Shown here piece after piece: positions 6,875 through 14,087 of a stretch of 25,737 nt of DNA (its first letter is position 1; the number at the start of each line of letters is the position of its first letter). The notes below the pieces were generated by a model that worked only from the letters and a program-made list of their open reading frames with translations, was not told the DNA's origin and ran no database searches. Position numbers and translations under genes: made by a program. The DNA is taken from assembly GCA_904501715.1 (NCBI GenBank), contig CAJGCD010000016.1, positions 1-25,737 of the forward strand. The letters are read 5' to 3'. This DNA is from an uncultured Clostridia bacterium. Its GTDB lineage: Bacteria > Bacillota > Clostridia > Oscillospirales > CAG-272.

Positions 6875-8146
6875 ATGACATATCACAATGCCATAAAATT
6901 TATAAAAAATTCCCCTAATATAATACCTAACGAGGGTTCAAGCTCCGAGAGAATATCAAAGCTTCTCGCCGCCTTGGGCAATCCGCAAAAGCGTATAAAA
7001 TATATCCGCTTGGCTGGCAACAACGGAAAGACGGTTACCGCGAGGATGCTTATCTCGATCATGAACAAGGCGGGTATAGCCAACGGCTGTCTCTCAATGC
7101 CTATTTACACCGAGATACGTGACAACGTGCGCATCAACGGCGAGCCCATTACTATGAGTGAGACCGTAGACTACGTTGAACAGATATGCCATGCCACCGC
7201 ATCAATAAACAAGGAATACAGCCAGTATGGCACGGTTTTCCGTCCCACTATGCACGAGATAATGCTCTGCATAGCGCTCCTTGCCTTCGCAGAGCATAAA
7301 TGCTCGGTCTGTATGCTGGAAAGCGACCATATCGGCGAAGACCCCTCACGCTTTCTTCCGCCTCCCTTCGCGGCTGTTATATGCGGAAGAATACCCAACG
7401 GAGACGTGCGTGAGATATCGAAAATTCGCTCGTATATTTGCCGCGGCATAAGAGAGATAATAAGCGTTCCCCAAGATCAGGAGGCGTACAAGATAATCTC
7501 GGACACCTGCTTCTCGGCAAATTGCCGACTTACTATTCCCGCAAGAAATAAATTTGAGATAAAAAGGCTGTCCTTGCGCGGCACGGATTTTTCATACAAG
7601 GATAATGACTATTCTCTGCGGCTATGCGGAAAGTTCCAGACGGAAAACGCTCTGGTGGCAATCGAAACTGCCGAGATGCTGGTACGTTGCGGATATAAGA
7701 TAGACGCAAAAAGCATAAAGGAAGGTCTTGCCACTGTAACCGCGCCCTGCAAATTTGAGGTGCTCTCCCTCTCTCCAACCATAATTGCCGACAGCACCCA
7801 TTCCGAGGTGGCTATCGGCGCTATATGCGACTCCTTAGCCGATTTTAAGGAAATGACGGGAACAAAAGTAAGGCTTTGCCTGCCCGAGGGTGAGCTTATT
7901 CAAAAATATATAGATGCGCTTGAAGGTCGCGGCTATTCAATCGGTAAAATCTCAGCTCTTGCGCTTGAATATCCCGAGGACGAGAAACCCGAATACTCTC
8001 TGCCCGTAAATAGCTTCAAAACTGTAAAGCTCACCGCAAAAGATGCCCTTTCGGAACTTTCTCATGATGAGATATTGCTCATATCGGGTCATAGTAACTT
8101 CACCAGAAAGTTACGCTACGAGCTGTTGGCTATGCTTGGATTTTAA
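6875..8146 (+). CDS. Divergent FolC-like Mur ligase paralogue
   Basis: 423 residues, similar in layout to folylpolyglutamate synthase (compare the true folC at 8527-9789) but changed at active-site positions. The P-loop reads AGNNGKTVT where FolC has GTNGKGS, so ATP binding looks possible and Mur-like. The FolC motif GMGGRLDSTN is replaced by LESDHIGEDPSRF. The C-domain signature FDGAHNP is replaced by ADSTHSE, although the preceding KFEVLS aligns well with RFEVLS of FolC. Folate binding is therefore doubtful. It may ligate glutamate or another amino acid to a different acceptor, or be non-catalytic. Third gene of the plsY operon, 21 bp after the methyltransferase, with a weak AAGGAAC ribosome site. 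A terminator follows. Confidence 0.8.
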   Translation: MTYHNAIKFIKNSPNIIPNEGSSSERISKLLAALGNPQKRIKYIRLAGNNGKTVTARMLISIMNKAGIANGCLSMPIYTEIRDNVRINGEPITMSETVDYVEQICHATASINKEYSQYGTVFRPTMHEIMLCIALLAFAEHKCSVCMLESDHIGEDPSRFLPPPFAAVICGRIPNGDVREISKIRSYICRGIREIISVPQDQEAYKIISDTCFSANCRLTIPARNKFEIKRLSLRGTDFSYKDNDYSLRLCGKFQTENALVAIETAEMLVRCGYKIDAKSIKEGLATVTAPCKFEVLSLSPTIIADSTHSEVAIGAICDSLADFKEMTGTKVRLCLPEGELIQKYIDALEGRGYSIGKISALALEYPEDEKPEYSLPVNSFKTVKLTAKDALSELSHDEILLISGHSNFTRKLRYELLAMLGF

Positions 8147-8150
8147 CGCA

Positions 8151-8181
8151 AAAAGACTGTCGCTTTCGACAGTCTTTTTTG
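8151..8181. terminator. Bidirectional terminator between convergent operons
   Basis: A 12-bp stem AAAAGACTGTCG (8151-8162) with CGACAGTCTTTT (8167-8178) and a CTTT loop. T-rich on the plus side and A-rich on the other, so it can stop both the plsY operon and the folate operon. Confidence 0.9.
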
Positions 8182-8188
8182 TATCAAC

Positions 8189-8530
8189 TTATGTAATTTG
8201 CTTTTTCTCCATCAGCTTTTTAACAAGCTGCTTTATCAAATAAGCCGCAGCACAAATAACAGCGTATATTATCGCGAGGTCAATACAGCTTCCCATTTCG
8301 TACAAAATGTTTACAAATATAAGAAAGACAGCTTGTGACAAAAGCGCTCCCGCACAAAGAAAAACAAGCCTATCTGAGCAGAACACCCCTTGCAACACAA
8401 ATATAATTGGAAAAAGAATATATATTCCTTCAAGTATGTTCTTTCCTCCGCGAAGCAGGTACATAAGCGAAAGTATCAACAGGGCGGGCAATATCAATTT
8501 TAAAATATAAACAAGTGTTTTTTTCATCAT
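8189..8530 (-). CDS. Small membrane protein, unknown function
   Basis: 113 residues, not recognised. Nearly all of it is hydrophobic, with about four membrane segments: residues 5-25, 36-52, 57-76 and 82-100. Between the first two comes a short basic loop, and the C-terminus is Lys-rich (KQLVKKLMEKKQ), which places it in the cytoplasm by the positive-inside rule. The ATG overlaps the folC stop as ATGA, so it is the third, translationally coupled gene of the folT-folC operon. The context suggests a membrane role near folate supply, but nothing in the sequence proves it. Terminator at 8151-8181. Confidence 0.7.
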   Translation of the reverse strand: MMKKTLVYILKLILPALLILSLMYLLRGGKNILEGIYILFPIIFVLQGVFCSDRLVFLCAGALLSQAVFLIFVNILYEMGSCIDLAIIYAVICAAAYLIKQLVKKLMEKKQIT

Positions 8531-9789
8531 ATATACTCAGTTAGTGAGCTGTAAACGTAAAGCGAGCCAAGGCAAATCAGCGGTACTCCGTCCTTTTGCG
8601 CCTCTGCTTTTGCATTTTCAAAGGCTACTTTTATACTGTCGCTGTGGTACGCCTCAATTCCCGCCTTATTAAGCACCTCGGCATATTCCTCTGCCGAGAG
8701 TGCCCTCGGGCTGTCGGGTGTAAGGGTAAAGGCTTTTGAAGCAATGGTGGCAAGGTCGCGGGCAATAGCTGTATAATCCTTATCACGAAGCACTCCCGTC
8801 AAGAGATACACCTTTTTTTTACCGAAATAAAGCTTTATGCTCTCAACAGCGGCGGCTATTCCCTGAGGATTGTGCGCTCCGTCAAAAATAACCAAGGGAT
8901 CTTTTGAAAGCACTTCAAATCTTGCTTGCCATTTTGCAGACTTCAAGCCTTTCTTCAGTGCATCCTCGCTTATCTCAAGTCCTCTGCCTCTCAGTATATC
9001 CACAGCGGTAATGACCGAAGCGGCGTTTCTGGGTTGGTAGGTACCGAGAAGTGATATTTCTATATTTTTATGCTCTCCAAAGTCAAAGCTGCTGCCGTCA
9101 AGTGTCATGGAAAGGCTTGAGATTTTCGCATAGTCCGTGGTATAAAAATCCGCTCCCTTCTCTGCCGCTTTGGCTTCGACTACTGTCCTTGCTTCAAGGT
9201 CGGTACCGCCGAACAGCACGGGGCAGCCCCTCTTGATTATACCCGCCTTTTCTGCCGCTATTTTCGCGACCGTATCTCCAAGAAAAGCGGTATGGTCAAG
9301 AGCTATGCCCGTGATAACAGACAAGAGCGAATTCTCTATTATATTCGTGGAATCAAGGCGTCCTCCCATTCCCGCTTCCAAAACAACAACGTCGCACTTG
9401 TTTTTGTAGAAATATTCGAAGGCAATGGCGGTTATAAGCTCAAACTCGGTGGGCTTATCGGTCATTTCCTCGGCAATGGGACGCACACGCTCGGTGAGCT
9501 GTATAAGCTCCTCACCTGAAATATTCTCGCCGTTTATCTGCATGCGCTCGTTGAATATTTTGATATACGGAGAGGTATATAGCCCCACCTTATATCCCTC
9601 AGCCTTCAAAACAGAGGCAAGCATAGAAGAAAATGAGCCCTTGCCGTTAGTTCCCGCCACGTGTATAAAGCGCAGCTTTCTTTCGGGATGACCCAGCTTT
9701 TCACACAGCTCATCTATGCGCTCAAGCCCTGGCTTACAGAAGGTCCAGCTAACTCCGTGTATATATTCAAGACATTCCTGGTAGTTCAT
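8527..9789 (-). CDS. folC: Folylpolyglutamate/dihydrofolate synthase FolC
   Basis: Cytoplasmic Mur-type ligase, 420 residues, that adds glutamate to folates with ATP and often also makes dihydrofolate from dihydropteroate. Intact signatures in order: P-loop HVAGTNGKGSFSS (about residues 43-55), TSPYIKIFNERMQINGE, the folate-site motif EAGMGGRLDSTNII, the Mg-site region GIALDHTAFLGDT, the carbamylated-Lys region AAEKAGIIK, and the C-domain FDGAHNPQG. ATG 9789 has GGGAGAT upstream. It lies 11 bp after folT and overlaps the next gene by four bases. Polyglutamylation traps imported folate in the cell, so pairing with the folate importer makes functional sense. Confidence 0.96.
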   Translation of the reverse strand: MNYQECLEYIHGVSWTFCKPGLERIDELCEKLGHPERKLRFIHVAGTNGKGSFSSMLASVLKAEGYKVGLYTSPYIKIFNERMQINGENISGEELIQLTERVRPIAEEMTDKPTEFELITAIAFEYFYKNKCDVVVLEAGMGGRLDSTNIIENSLLSVITGIALDHTAFLGDTVAKIAAEKAGIIKRGCPVLFGGTDLEARTVVEAKAAEKGADFYTTDYAKISSLSMTLDGSSFDFGEHKNIEISLLGTYQPRNAASVITAVDILRGRGLEISEDALKKGLKSAKWQARFEVLSKDPLVIFDGAHNPQGIAAAVESIKLYFGKKKVYLLTGVLRDKDYTAIARDLATIASKAFTLTPDSPRALSAEEYAEVLNKAGIEAYHSDSIKVAFENAKAEAQKDGVPLICLGSLYVYSSLTEYI

Positions 9790-9800
9790 ATAAATCTCCC

Positions 9801-10319
9801 TTACTGTTCCATATACGTAAGCTTACGGAAGTTAGCGTTTTTATATAGCAGGCAAAGTATTATTATCTCCACGGGTGCTATGACCAAATAAAGAGGTATA
9901 CGCCAGAGCACTGCCCAGCTGTAAAAGGTAAAGAGCCCCACGGGCTTTATGAGCATAGAGCCCAGTATATGCGCAGAGGCGCCCGAAGCTATTATACGGA
10001 AATACCCGTTTTTCTTTACTATATACTTAGCTACAAATCCCGAGGTAAAGCCTATTACCGCCGCTCCGAGGGCAACTATCAGATTGGGCGGATATATCTG
10101 CGCGGAGAGCAGATAGCTTATAAGGTCTGTGGCTATTCCCACAGCCGCACCCATAATAGGGCCAAACATTATGCCAGAAAGTATGATGGGCAGATTTTCA
10201 AAGGTGACTCTGAAAAGCCCTCCCCCGAAATTCATAAAGTTCTTACAAAAAATGCCCACTATAACGCTCATGGCAACAAGCATTGCCGCAAGTGTCAATC
10301 TTTTTACCGAGTTTTTCAT
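9801..10319 (-). CDS. folT: Folate-specific ECF transporter S component FolT
   Basis: Substrate-binding membrane subunit for folate uptake, working with the shared EcfA/A'/T module encoded elsewhere. 172 residues from ATG 10319, which has AAGGAGG 9 bases upstream; an earlier in-frame start at 10373 would lie within the regulatory hairpin. Typical S-component features: a small size, about six hydrophobic segments, LTLAAMLVAMSVIVG near the N-terminus (the AxxxA-type helix that docks EcfT), and the FolT-type stretch FRVTFENLPIILSGIMFGPIMGAAVGIATDLI. It heads the operon with folC and sits directly behind the tetrahydrofolate riboswitch, which supports folate rather than another vitamin. Confidence 0.93.
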   Translation of the reverse strand: MKNSVKRLTLAAMLVAMSVIVGIFCKNFMNFGGGLFRVTFENLPIILSGIMFGPIMGAAVGIATDLISYLLSAQIYPPNLIVALGAAVIGFTSGFVAKYIVKKNGYFRIIASGASAHILGSMLIKPVGLFTFYSWAVLWRIPLYLVIAPVEIIILCLLYKNANFRKLTYMEQ

Positions 10320-10327
10320 AAAAAAAT

Positions 10328-10371
10328 ACCTCCTTTTCCTAAGCTCACATAGGCTTAAGGTAAAAGGAGAC
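10328..10371 (-). promoter_or_regulatory. Shine-Dalgarno sequestering hairpin (riboswitch expression platform)
   Basis: Minus-strand RNA GUCUCCUUUU (10371-10362) pairs with AAAAGGAGGU (10337-10328), continued inwards by CCUUAAGC with GCUUAGG. The complete AAGGAGG of folT lies in the stem. The loop contains CCUAUG, which can pair with CAUAGG just 3' of the aptamer (10402-10397), a possible alternative structure. There is no U tract after the hairpin, so control is probably at translation. Confidence 0.75.
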
Positions 10372-10402
10372 AAATATTATTTGTTTCTGCCCTGTGTCCT
10401 AT

Positions 10403-10499
10403 GAAGCGGGATGCAGAACACAGACCGCAAGCATTTGCTCTTCGTCCCATAGGCAACTCCCCGTCCCATAGGCACTTCACGCCCGTATTCTTACTCTTC
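10403..10499 (-). promoter_or_regulatory. Tetrahydrofolate (THF, folT-type) riboswitch aptamer
   Basis: The leader matches what I recall of the THF-I riboswitch (Rfam RF01831). P1 GAAG (10499-10496) pairs with CUUC (10406-10403). The conserved 5' AGUA junction and 3' GCAUCC-CGC segment are both present. P2 AGAAUAC (10491-10485) pairs with GUGUUCU (10421-10415). P3 is GU-G-CCUAUGGG with CCUAUGGGAC (10475-10444). A GGGA near the P3 loop can pair with UCCC (10411-10408), giving the expected pseudoknot. ACGAAG followed by a small hairpin and GCGGU also agrees with the family. It stands before folT-folC, the classic context. Confidence 0.85.
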
Positions 10500-10517
10500 T
10501 TGACTGTTTATGCTAAT

Positions 10518-10545
10518 ATTATAACACTTTTTTTCCTCTTGTCAA
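10518..10545 (-). promoter_or_regulatory. Sigma-A promoter of the folT operon
   Basis: Minus strand TTGACA (10545 to 10540), 16 bases, TATAAT (10523 to 10518). Transcription would begin near 10511, giving a leader of about 190 bases that contains the aptamer and the sequestering hairpin. The stretch 10546-10618 between this promoter and the hprK terminator is AT-rich and shows nothing else. Confidence 0.85.
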
Positions 10546-10618
10546 CAAAATTTTATCAAATTTGTTTTGTTCTATTGAAAAAGCTATTTATTTATGATAA
10601 AACGTGTTGAGAATTTAT

Positions 10619-10661
10619 ACAAAAAACCACTTTATCTACTCTTTGAGATAGACAAAGTGGT
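10619..10661 (-). terminator. Rho-independent terminator of hprK
   Basis: Imperfect stem ACCACTTTGTCTA with TAGATAAAGTGGT (10661-10626 on the minus strand) followed by six T. It sits a few bases after the hprK stop. Confidence 0.85.
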
Positions 10662-10666
10662 AATTT

Positions 10667-11602
10667 TTATTCCCCTGATTCTATTTGATGCATCAGCCTT
10701 TGATTAAATTCCTCGGCTGTATTATAGCCCATCTTTTTTTGTCTGTTGTTCATTGCGGCTATCTCTATAACTACCGCAAGATTTCGTCCGTGGTGAACGG
10801 GTATTGTTATTGCGGGAACTCCTATCCCCAAAATATTCTCGACCTCCTCGTCAAGTCCAAAGCGGTCGTACAGCTTTTCGGGGTCCCAGCTTTCAAGCTT
10901 TATAACAAGGTCTATACGCTCGGTTACCTTGACCGAGCCCATACCGAAAAGACGTCTTACGTCAACTATGCCTATTCCCCGAAGCTCAATATAATGCCTT
11001 ATAAGGTCAGGTGCCGTTCCCACGAGAGTTTTTGCAGATACTCGCTTTATTTCAACCGCGTCATCCGCCACAAGTCTGTGTCCTCTTTTAACAAGCTCTA
11101 TGGCAGTTTCGCTCTTACCTATACCGCTATCTCCAAGGATAAGCACACCCTCTCCGTAGACCTCAACAAGAACGCCGTGTCTTGTAAGTCTTGGAGCAAG
11201 GTTTGTATTAAGCGAGCCTATTATAGCCGCCATAAACGCGCTGGTACGCTCACTTGTGCGCAGAAGGGGTGTTTCTTCATTGCGCGCCGCATACAGTATT
11301 TCGTCATAGACCGTAAGGTTAGTAGTAATAACTACCGCAACCGGCTTTCTCGCAAAAAAGGCATCTATTCTTGATTTACGCTCACTGTCTGAAAGTCCGG
11401 CAAGATATTTGTGCTCCGCCTTTCCGATTATCTGTATTCGGAAGGGCTCAAACACCTCCATAAAGCCACTGAGCGCAAGTCCGGGACGGGTTACCTCGGG
11501 GCTGCTTATCATAATCTCCTCGGGCGAGGACGGCATATAAATCTCTTCAAGCTGAAATTCTTTGATAATATCACTCAAAGGGATACTGTATTTTGATTTC
11601 AT
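10667..11602 (-). CDS. hprK: HPr kinase/phosphorylase HprK
   Basis: Bifunctional enzyme that phosphorylates HPr on Ser46 and removes the phosphate, setting carbon catabolite repression in Firmicutes. 311 residues from ATG 11602, with AGGAGG 7 bases upstream; a GTG two codons earlier is too close to that site. N-terminal regulatory domain (about 1-130), then RHGVLVEVYGEG, P-loop GDSGIGKS (157-164) followed by Glu, HRLVADDAVEI with the catalytic Asp region, and the family signature ELRGIGIVDVRRLFG. The C-terminal IPVHHGRNLAVVIEIAAMN is also typical. Length and motifs are complete. In many Firmicutes hprK is followed by lgt or murB/rapZ/whiA genes; here it stands alone with its own terminator. 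Confidence 0.97.
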   Translation of the reverse strand: MKSKYSIPLSDIIKEFQLEEIYMPSSPEEIMISSPEVTRPGLALSGFMEVFEPFRIQIIGKAEHKYLAGLSDSERKSRIDAFFARKPVAVVITTNLTVYDEILYAARNEETPLLRTSERTSAFMAAIIGSLNTNLAPRLTRHGVLVEVYGEGVLILGDSGIGKSETAIELVKRGHRLVADDAVEIKRVSAKTLVGTAPDLIRHYIELRGIGIVDVRRLFGMGSVKVTERIDLVIKLESWDPEKLYDRFGLDEEVENILGIGVPAITIPVHHGRNLAVVIEIAAMNNRQKKMGYNTAEEFNQRLMHQIESGE

Positions 11603-11631
11603 CAGCACTCCTCCTACCTTTTATTTACACC

Positions 11632-11660
11632 ATTATATCACAATTTTTCTTGCTTGGGAA
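11632..11660 (-). promoter_or_regulatory. Probable hprK promoter (extended -10)
   Basis: Minus strand TGATATAAT (-10 at 11637-11632 with TG extension). The -35 at 17 bp is poor (TTCCCA, 11660-11655). Confidence 0.5.
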
Positions 11661-11746
11661 GATATTTTAAAATTTTTAATACTTTATTTTTTTAAATGCT
11701 TTCGTTTTTTAATGAATTTATTCACAATGTGGTAACAAAATTGATG

Positions 11747-11752
11747 TATAAT
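11747..11752 (+). promoter_or_regulatory. Probable -10 element for the PrsA/SurA-like gene
   Basis: TATAAT at 11747-11752, 39 bp before the start codon. The nearest -35-like hexamer (TTCACA, 11721) is 20 bp away, which is too long, so the promoter may be weak or activator-dependent. Confidence 0.4.
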
Positions 11753-11791
11753 CTATCTTAAAGTATTTACCGATTTATTTTGGAGTTTTAA

Positions 11792-12979
11792 ATGAGAAAA
11801 AGATATAACCTTAAGCTTTTTTTGAGAGCAATCTCTCTCCTTATGATAGCTCTCCTTATGCTCTCTTGCGCCGTATCATGCAAGGCGCGCCCCTTGGGTC
11901 AGACCAAGCTTGCAAAGACAGAGGTTGGAACCGTGGACAAATATCCCGTTCTCTACGAGGAATTCTACTTCCTCGCATATAACTATTACGAAGCCGTAAA
12001 GGACGGATACGAAAACGACCCCGACGGCTTGAAAAAGGCTGTATGGGACTATGTAAACGAGAACATAGTGGCAAATTACGCTATTATGAAGCTCTGCGAA
12101 ACAGAAGGTCTGGTTTACGATGAAAGCGAGCTTAAGGACGACGTAAAGGAGGCATTGGAGCTTGCCATTGCCTCGGATTTTGGAGACAGCAGAAGCTCTT
12201 ATCTCAAAAACCAAAAGGCTATGGGGCTTACCGACCATTACGTGAGATTTGTCACGGGTGTGGACGTGCTTTACGACCGTCTTGCCAATAAATATATGGA
12301 AACGGGCGTGGTTCCCAACACCGACGAAAAGATACTTGACTACATAAAGAAAAATTTTGCCCACACCTGGCATATAGCAGTGTTTGTTGACGAAAATGAC
12401 GACCGCGATGCCGAGCTCGCAAAAGCAAACGAGGCTCTCTCCAAGCTCAATAGCGGTGAGATGACTATGCTTGACCTTATGGGAAGCCGCTATAACGAGG
12501 ACTTGATTCCTCCCTCAACCGAATACGACGGATATTATTTTCCTAAAGGCGTTATGGAGCAGTGGTATGAGGATGCCGCGTTTTCGCTGCAAATAGGCAA
12601 CCATTCCGAAGTAATCATGGCAACGGGCTCCAATAACAACGGCGAATACGTGGAGTGCTTCTATATAATAGAACGCCTTGCAACATCAGAAAAGGAAATA
12701 CGCTCAAATTTCGATGCTCTTTCCGATGAGGTAAGCGGGTCGATAATCGCCGAAAAAATGCAATCTATCAAGGATTCTCTCAAATTTGAGCCTAACGAAT
12801 TTGCCTTGTCACTGAACGTACTTGAGCTCGAAGCACCCAAAAACGGTATAGATTATCAGCTCATATTAGTGATAGCTCTTTGCTTACTACTCATAGCTGT
12901 AATTATTATATCGGTCATACTGATAAGAAGAATAAGAAGAAAACGCTTTCACGCGTCTATAAGCTCACCGAAAAAATAA
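11792..12979 (+). CDS. Lipoprotein, SurA/PrsA-like foldase-type, with C-terminal membrane helix
   Basis: 395 residues. The basic N-terminus and hydrophobic core end in LSCAVSC, giving a lipobox or signal-peptide cleavage site near Cys30. The helical region around residues 40-175 (EEFYFLAYNYYEAVKDGYE, VWDYVNENIVANYAIMKLCETEGL, ESELKDDVKEAL) resembles the SurA_N-type chaperone domain of peptidyl-prolyl isomerases. The following part (HTWHIAVFVDENDDRDAELAKANEALSKLNSG) looks like the start of a parvulin-type domain, but the rest is weakly conserved, so isomerase activity is uncertain. A second membrane segment lies near the C-terminus (about 352-378), followed by a basic tail, unusual for PrsA. 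Ribosome site TGGAG. It is followed 16 bp on by another envelope gene. Confidence 0.7.
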   Translation: MRKRYNLKLFLRAISLLMIALLMLSCAVSCKARPLGQTKLAKTEVGTVDKYPVLYEEFYFLAYNYYEAVKDGYENDPDGLKKAVWDYVNENIVANYAIMKLCETEGLVYDESELKDDVKEALELAIASDFGDSRSSYLKNQKAMGLTDHYVRFVTGVDVLYDRLANKYMETGVVPNTDEKILDYIKKNFAHTWHIAVFVDENDDRDAELAKANEALSKLNSGEMTMLDLMGSRYNEDLIPPSTEYDGYYFPKGVMEQWYEDAAFSLQIGNHSEVIMATGSNNNGEYVECFYIIERLATSEKEIRSNFDALSDEVSGSIIAEKMQSIKDSLKFEPNEFALSLNVLELEAPKNGIDYQLILVIALCLLLIAVIIISVILIRRIRRKRFHASISSPKK

Positions 12980-12995
12980 ACTGTAAGAGGTCATT

Positions 12996-13937
12996 ATGAA
13001 CAACCGCAACAGACATATGCAATACAGAAGAAGCATATACCGAAAGAGAAAAATAAAAACCATCATTATCTCTTCGGTGGTTGCCATAATAGTTATCTTC
13101 GCGCTATTTATGATAGTAGGCTCGGTGCTGCACAACAAAACCAAGGACGGTGACACCAAAAATCCTGATGCTACCGCTCCCGAAAGCACTGAAAAGGTCC
13201 TTGCTTCCGCAAGAACGGTTGGAGCTTATCCTCTCCCCTTGCTTGAGGACGGCTCCAATTTCTCCGACCGTCTGGCAGCTATACCTCCAAACGCCAACGC
13301 TGTATGCGTAAACCTCAACGAGGAGGACGGAACCCTTCTTTTCCGTTCCGCTCTCGCTTCAAAGCTTTCGCATATCACGGTGCATAAGGATGCCTCGGCA
13401 CTTTCAAGCTCGGTCACTGCCATTGAGAGAAACGATTTTTACATAAGCGCCGCTCTTTATATTCCAACCTTTGAGGAAGAGAACGAGCTTCTGGCGGAAA
13501 TAGAGTTTGCCACCTGGGCAGCCGTAGCCTGCGAGGCCATCCAAGACGGTGTCGGTGACGTTCTTATTCTCGCTCCTTCCATGGAAGCCGACGACGTAGA
13601 GCGAATTTGCAGTATTGCCGACAAGATACGTGAGCTTACGGAGAATGCCATAGTAGGCTTTGCTATCCCCGATACTATTCTCGCAAACGAGAAAAAAACC
13701 GCTCTTGTGGATACCCTTTCAAAGCATTTTAATTACTTATCCCTCGATACCACCCAATATAGGGATGAGGATGACCCCATAAAGTATATCGAGGGAAAGG
13801 TTTCGGGCTTGCAGCTTGAGCTTATGTACTATAAGATGAGAGTGCTTCTTCCCCGCGCGGCTGAAGCGGAAACTCAGCAAAAATATATAGATGCTATAAC
13901 AAAATATAATATAACCAGCTGGCAAATACTGCCCTGA
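12996..13937 (+). CDS. Single-pass membrane protein of unknown function
   Basis: 313 residues, not recognised. The strongly basic N-terminus (about 20 residues, many Arg/Lys) precedes one membrane helix (about 22-43, IIISSVVAIIVIFALFMIVG), so the bulk is outside. A polar linker (residues 48-66) leads to a domain of about 240 residues with alternating beta/alpha character: ANAVCVNLNE, FYISAALYIP, VGDVLILAPSM, AIVGFAIPDTIL, FNYLSLDT. The pattern of short strands and helices hints at a TIM-barrel-like glycosidase relative, but no catalytic signature is visible. Ribosome site AAGAGG. Probably an operon with the preceding lipoprotein; a strong terminator follows. Confidence 0.75.
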   Translation: MNNRNRHMQYRRSIYRKRKIKTIIISSVVAIIVIFALFMIVGSVLHNKTKDGDTKNPDATAPESTEKVLASARTVGAYPLPLLEDGSNFSDRLAAIPPNANAVCVNLNEEDGTLLFRSALASKLSHITVHKDASALSSSVTAIERNDFYISAALYIPTFEEENELLAEIEFATWAAVACEAIQDGVGDVLILAPSMEADDVERICSIADKIRELTENAIVGFAIPDTILANEKKTALVDTLSKHFNYLSLDTTQYRDEDDPIKYIEGKVSGLQLELMYYKMRVLLPRAAEAETQQKYIDAITKYNITSWQILP

Positions 13938-13948
13938 TGAAGCTTTAG

Positions 13949-13992
13949 AGCCTCTGTCAAGTAAAAAAACTTGACAGAGGCTTTATTTTTTT
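13949..13992 (+). terminator. Strong rho-independent terminator
   Basis: A 13-bp perfect stem AGCCTCTGTCAAG (13949-13961) with CTTGACAGAGGCT (13970-13982), loop TAAAAAAA, then TTATTTTTTT. It isolates the phage-like cassette from upstream transcription. Confidence 0.95.
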
Positions 13993-13999
13993 GCTGATT

Positions 14000-14016
14000 T
14001 GAGACTAAGTGAGACT
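14000..14016 (+). repeat. Tandem direct repeat, 10-bp period, upstream of the cassette
   Basis: TGAGACT at 14000-14006 and again at 14010-14016, separated by AAG, so the two copies are exactly one helical turn apart. A TTGACA follows 13 bp downstream. This geometry is what activators of the OmpR/PhoB class use; the actual binding protein is unknown. Confidence 0.45.
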
Positions 14017-14028
14017 TTGGGTAACCTT

Positions 14029-14064
14029 TTGACACTGTTTTCGGGTGTAAAATACGCTTGCGTA
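14029..14064 (+). promoter_or_regulatory. Candidate cassette promoter with inverted repeat
   Basis: A consensus -35 TTGACA (14029-14034) is not followed by a good -10; at 16-18 bp the sequence is AATACG/ATACGC/TACGCT. Over the same place lies the inverted repeat TACGC-TT-GCGTA (14053-14064), which would cover the -10/start region. This suggests a promoter that needs an activator and may be blocked by a repressor. Confidence 0.4.
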
Positions 14065-14087
14065 ACAGAGAGAAAGGAGGACCTCAG

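Noticed and set aside
6365..6886. A 173-codon minus-strand frame opposite the methyltransferase
   Set aside because: The plus strand shows the methyltransferase motifs and operon overlap; the minus frame has no start signal and an unlikely composition.
10685..11374. A 229-codon open frame on the plus strand opposite hprK
   Set aside because: hprK on the minus strand has all family motifs; the opposite frame lacks a ribosome site and recognisable domains.
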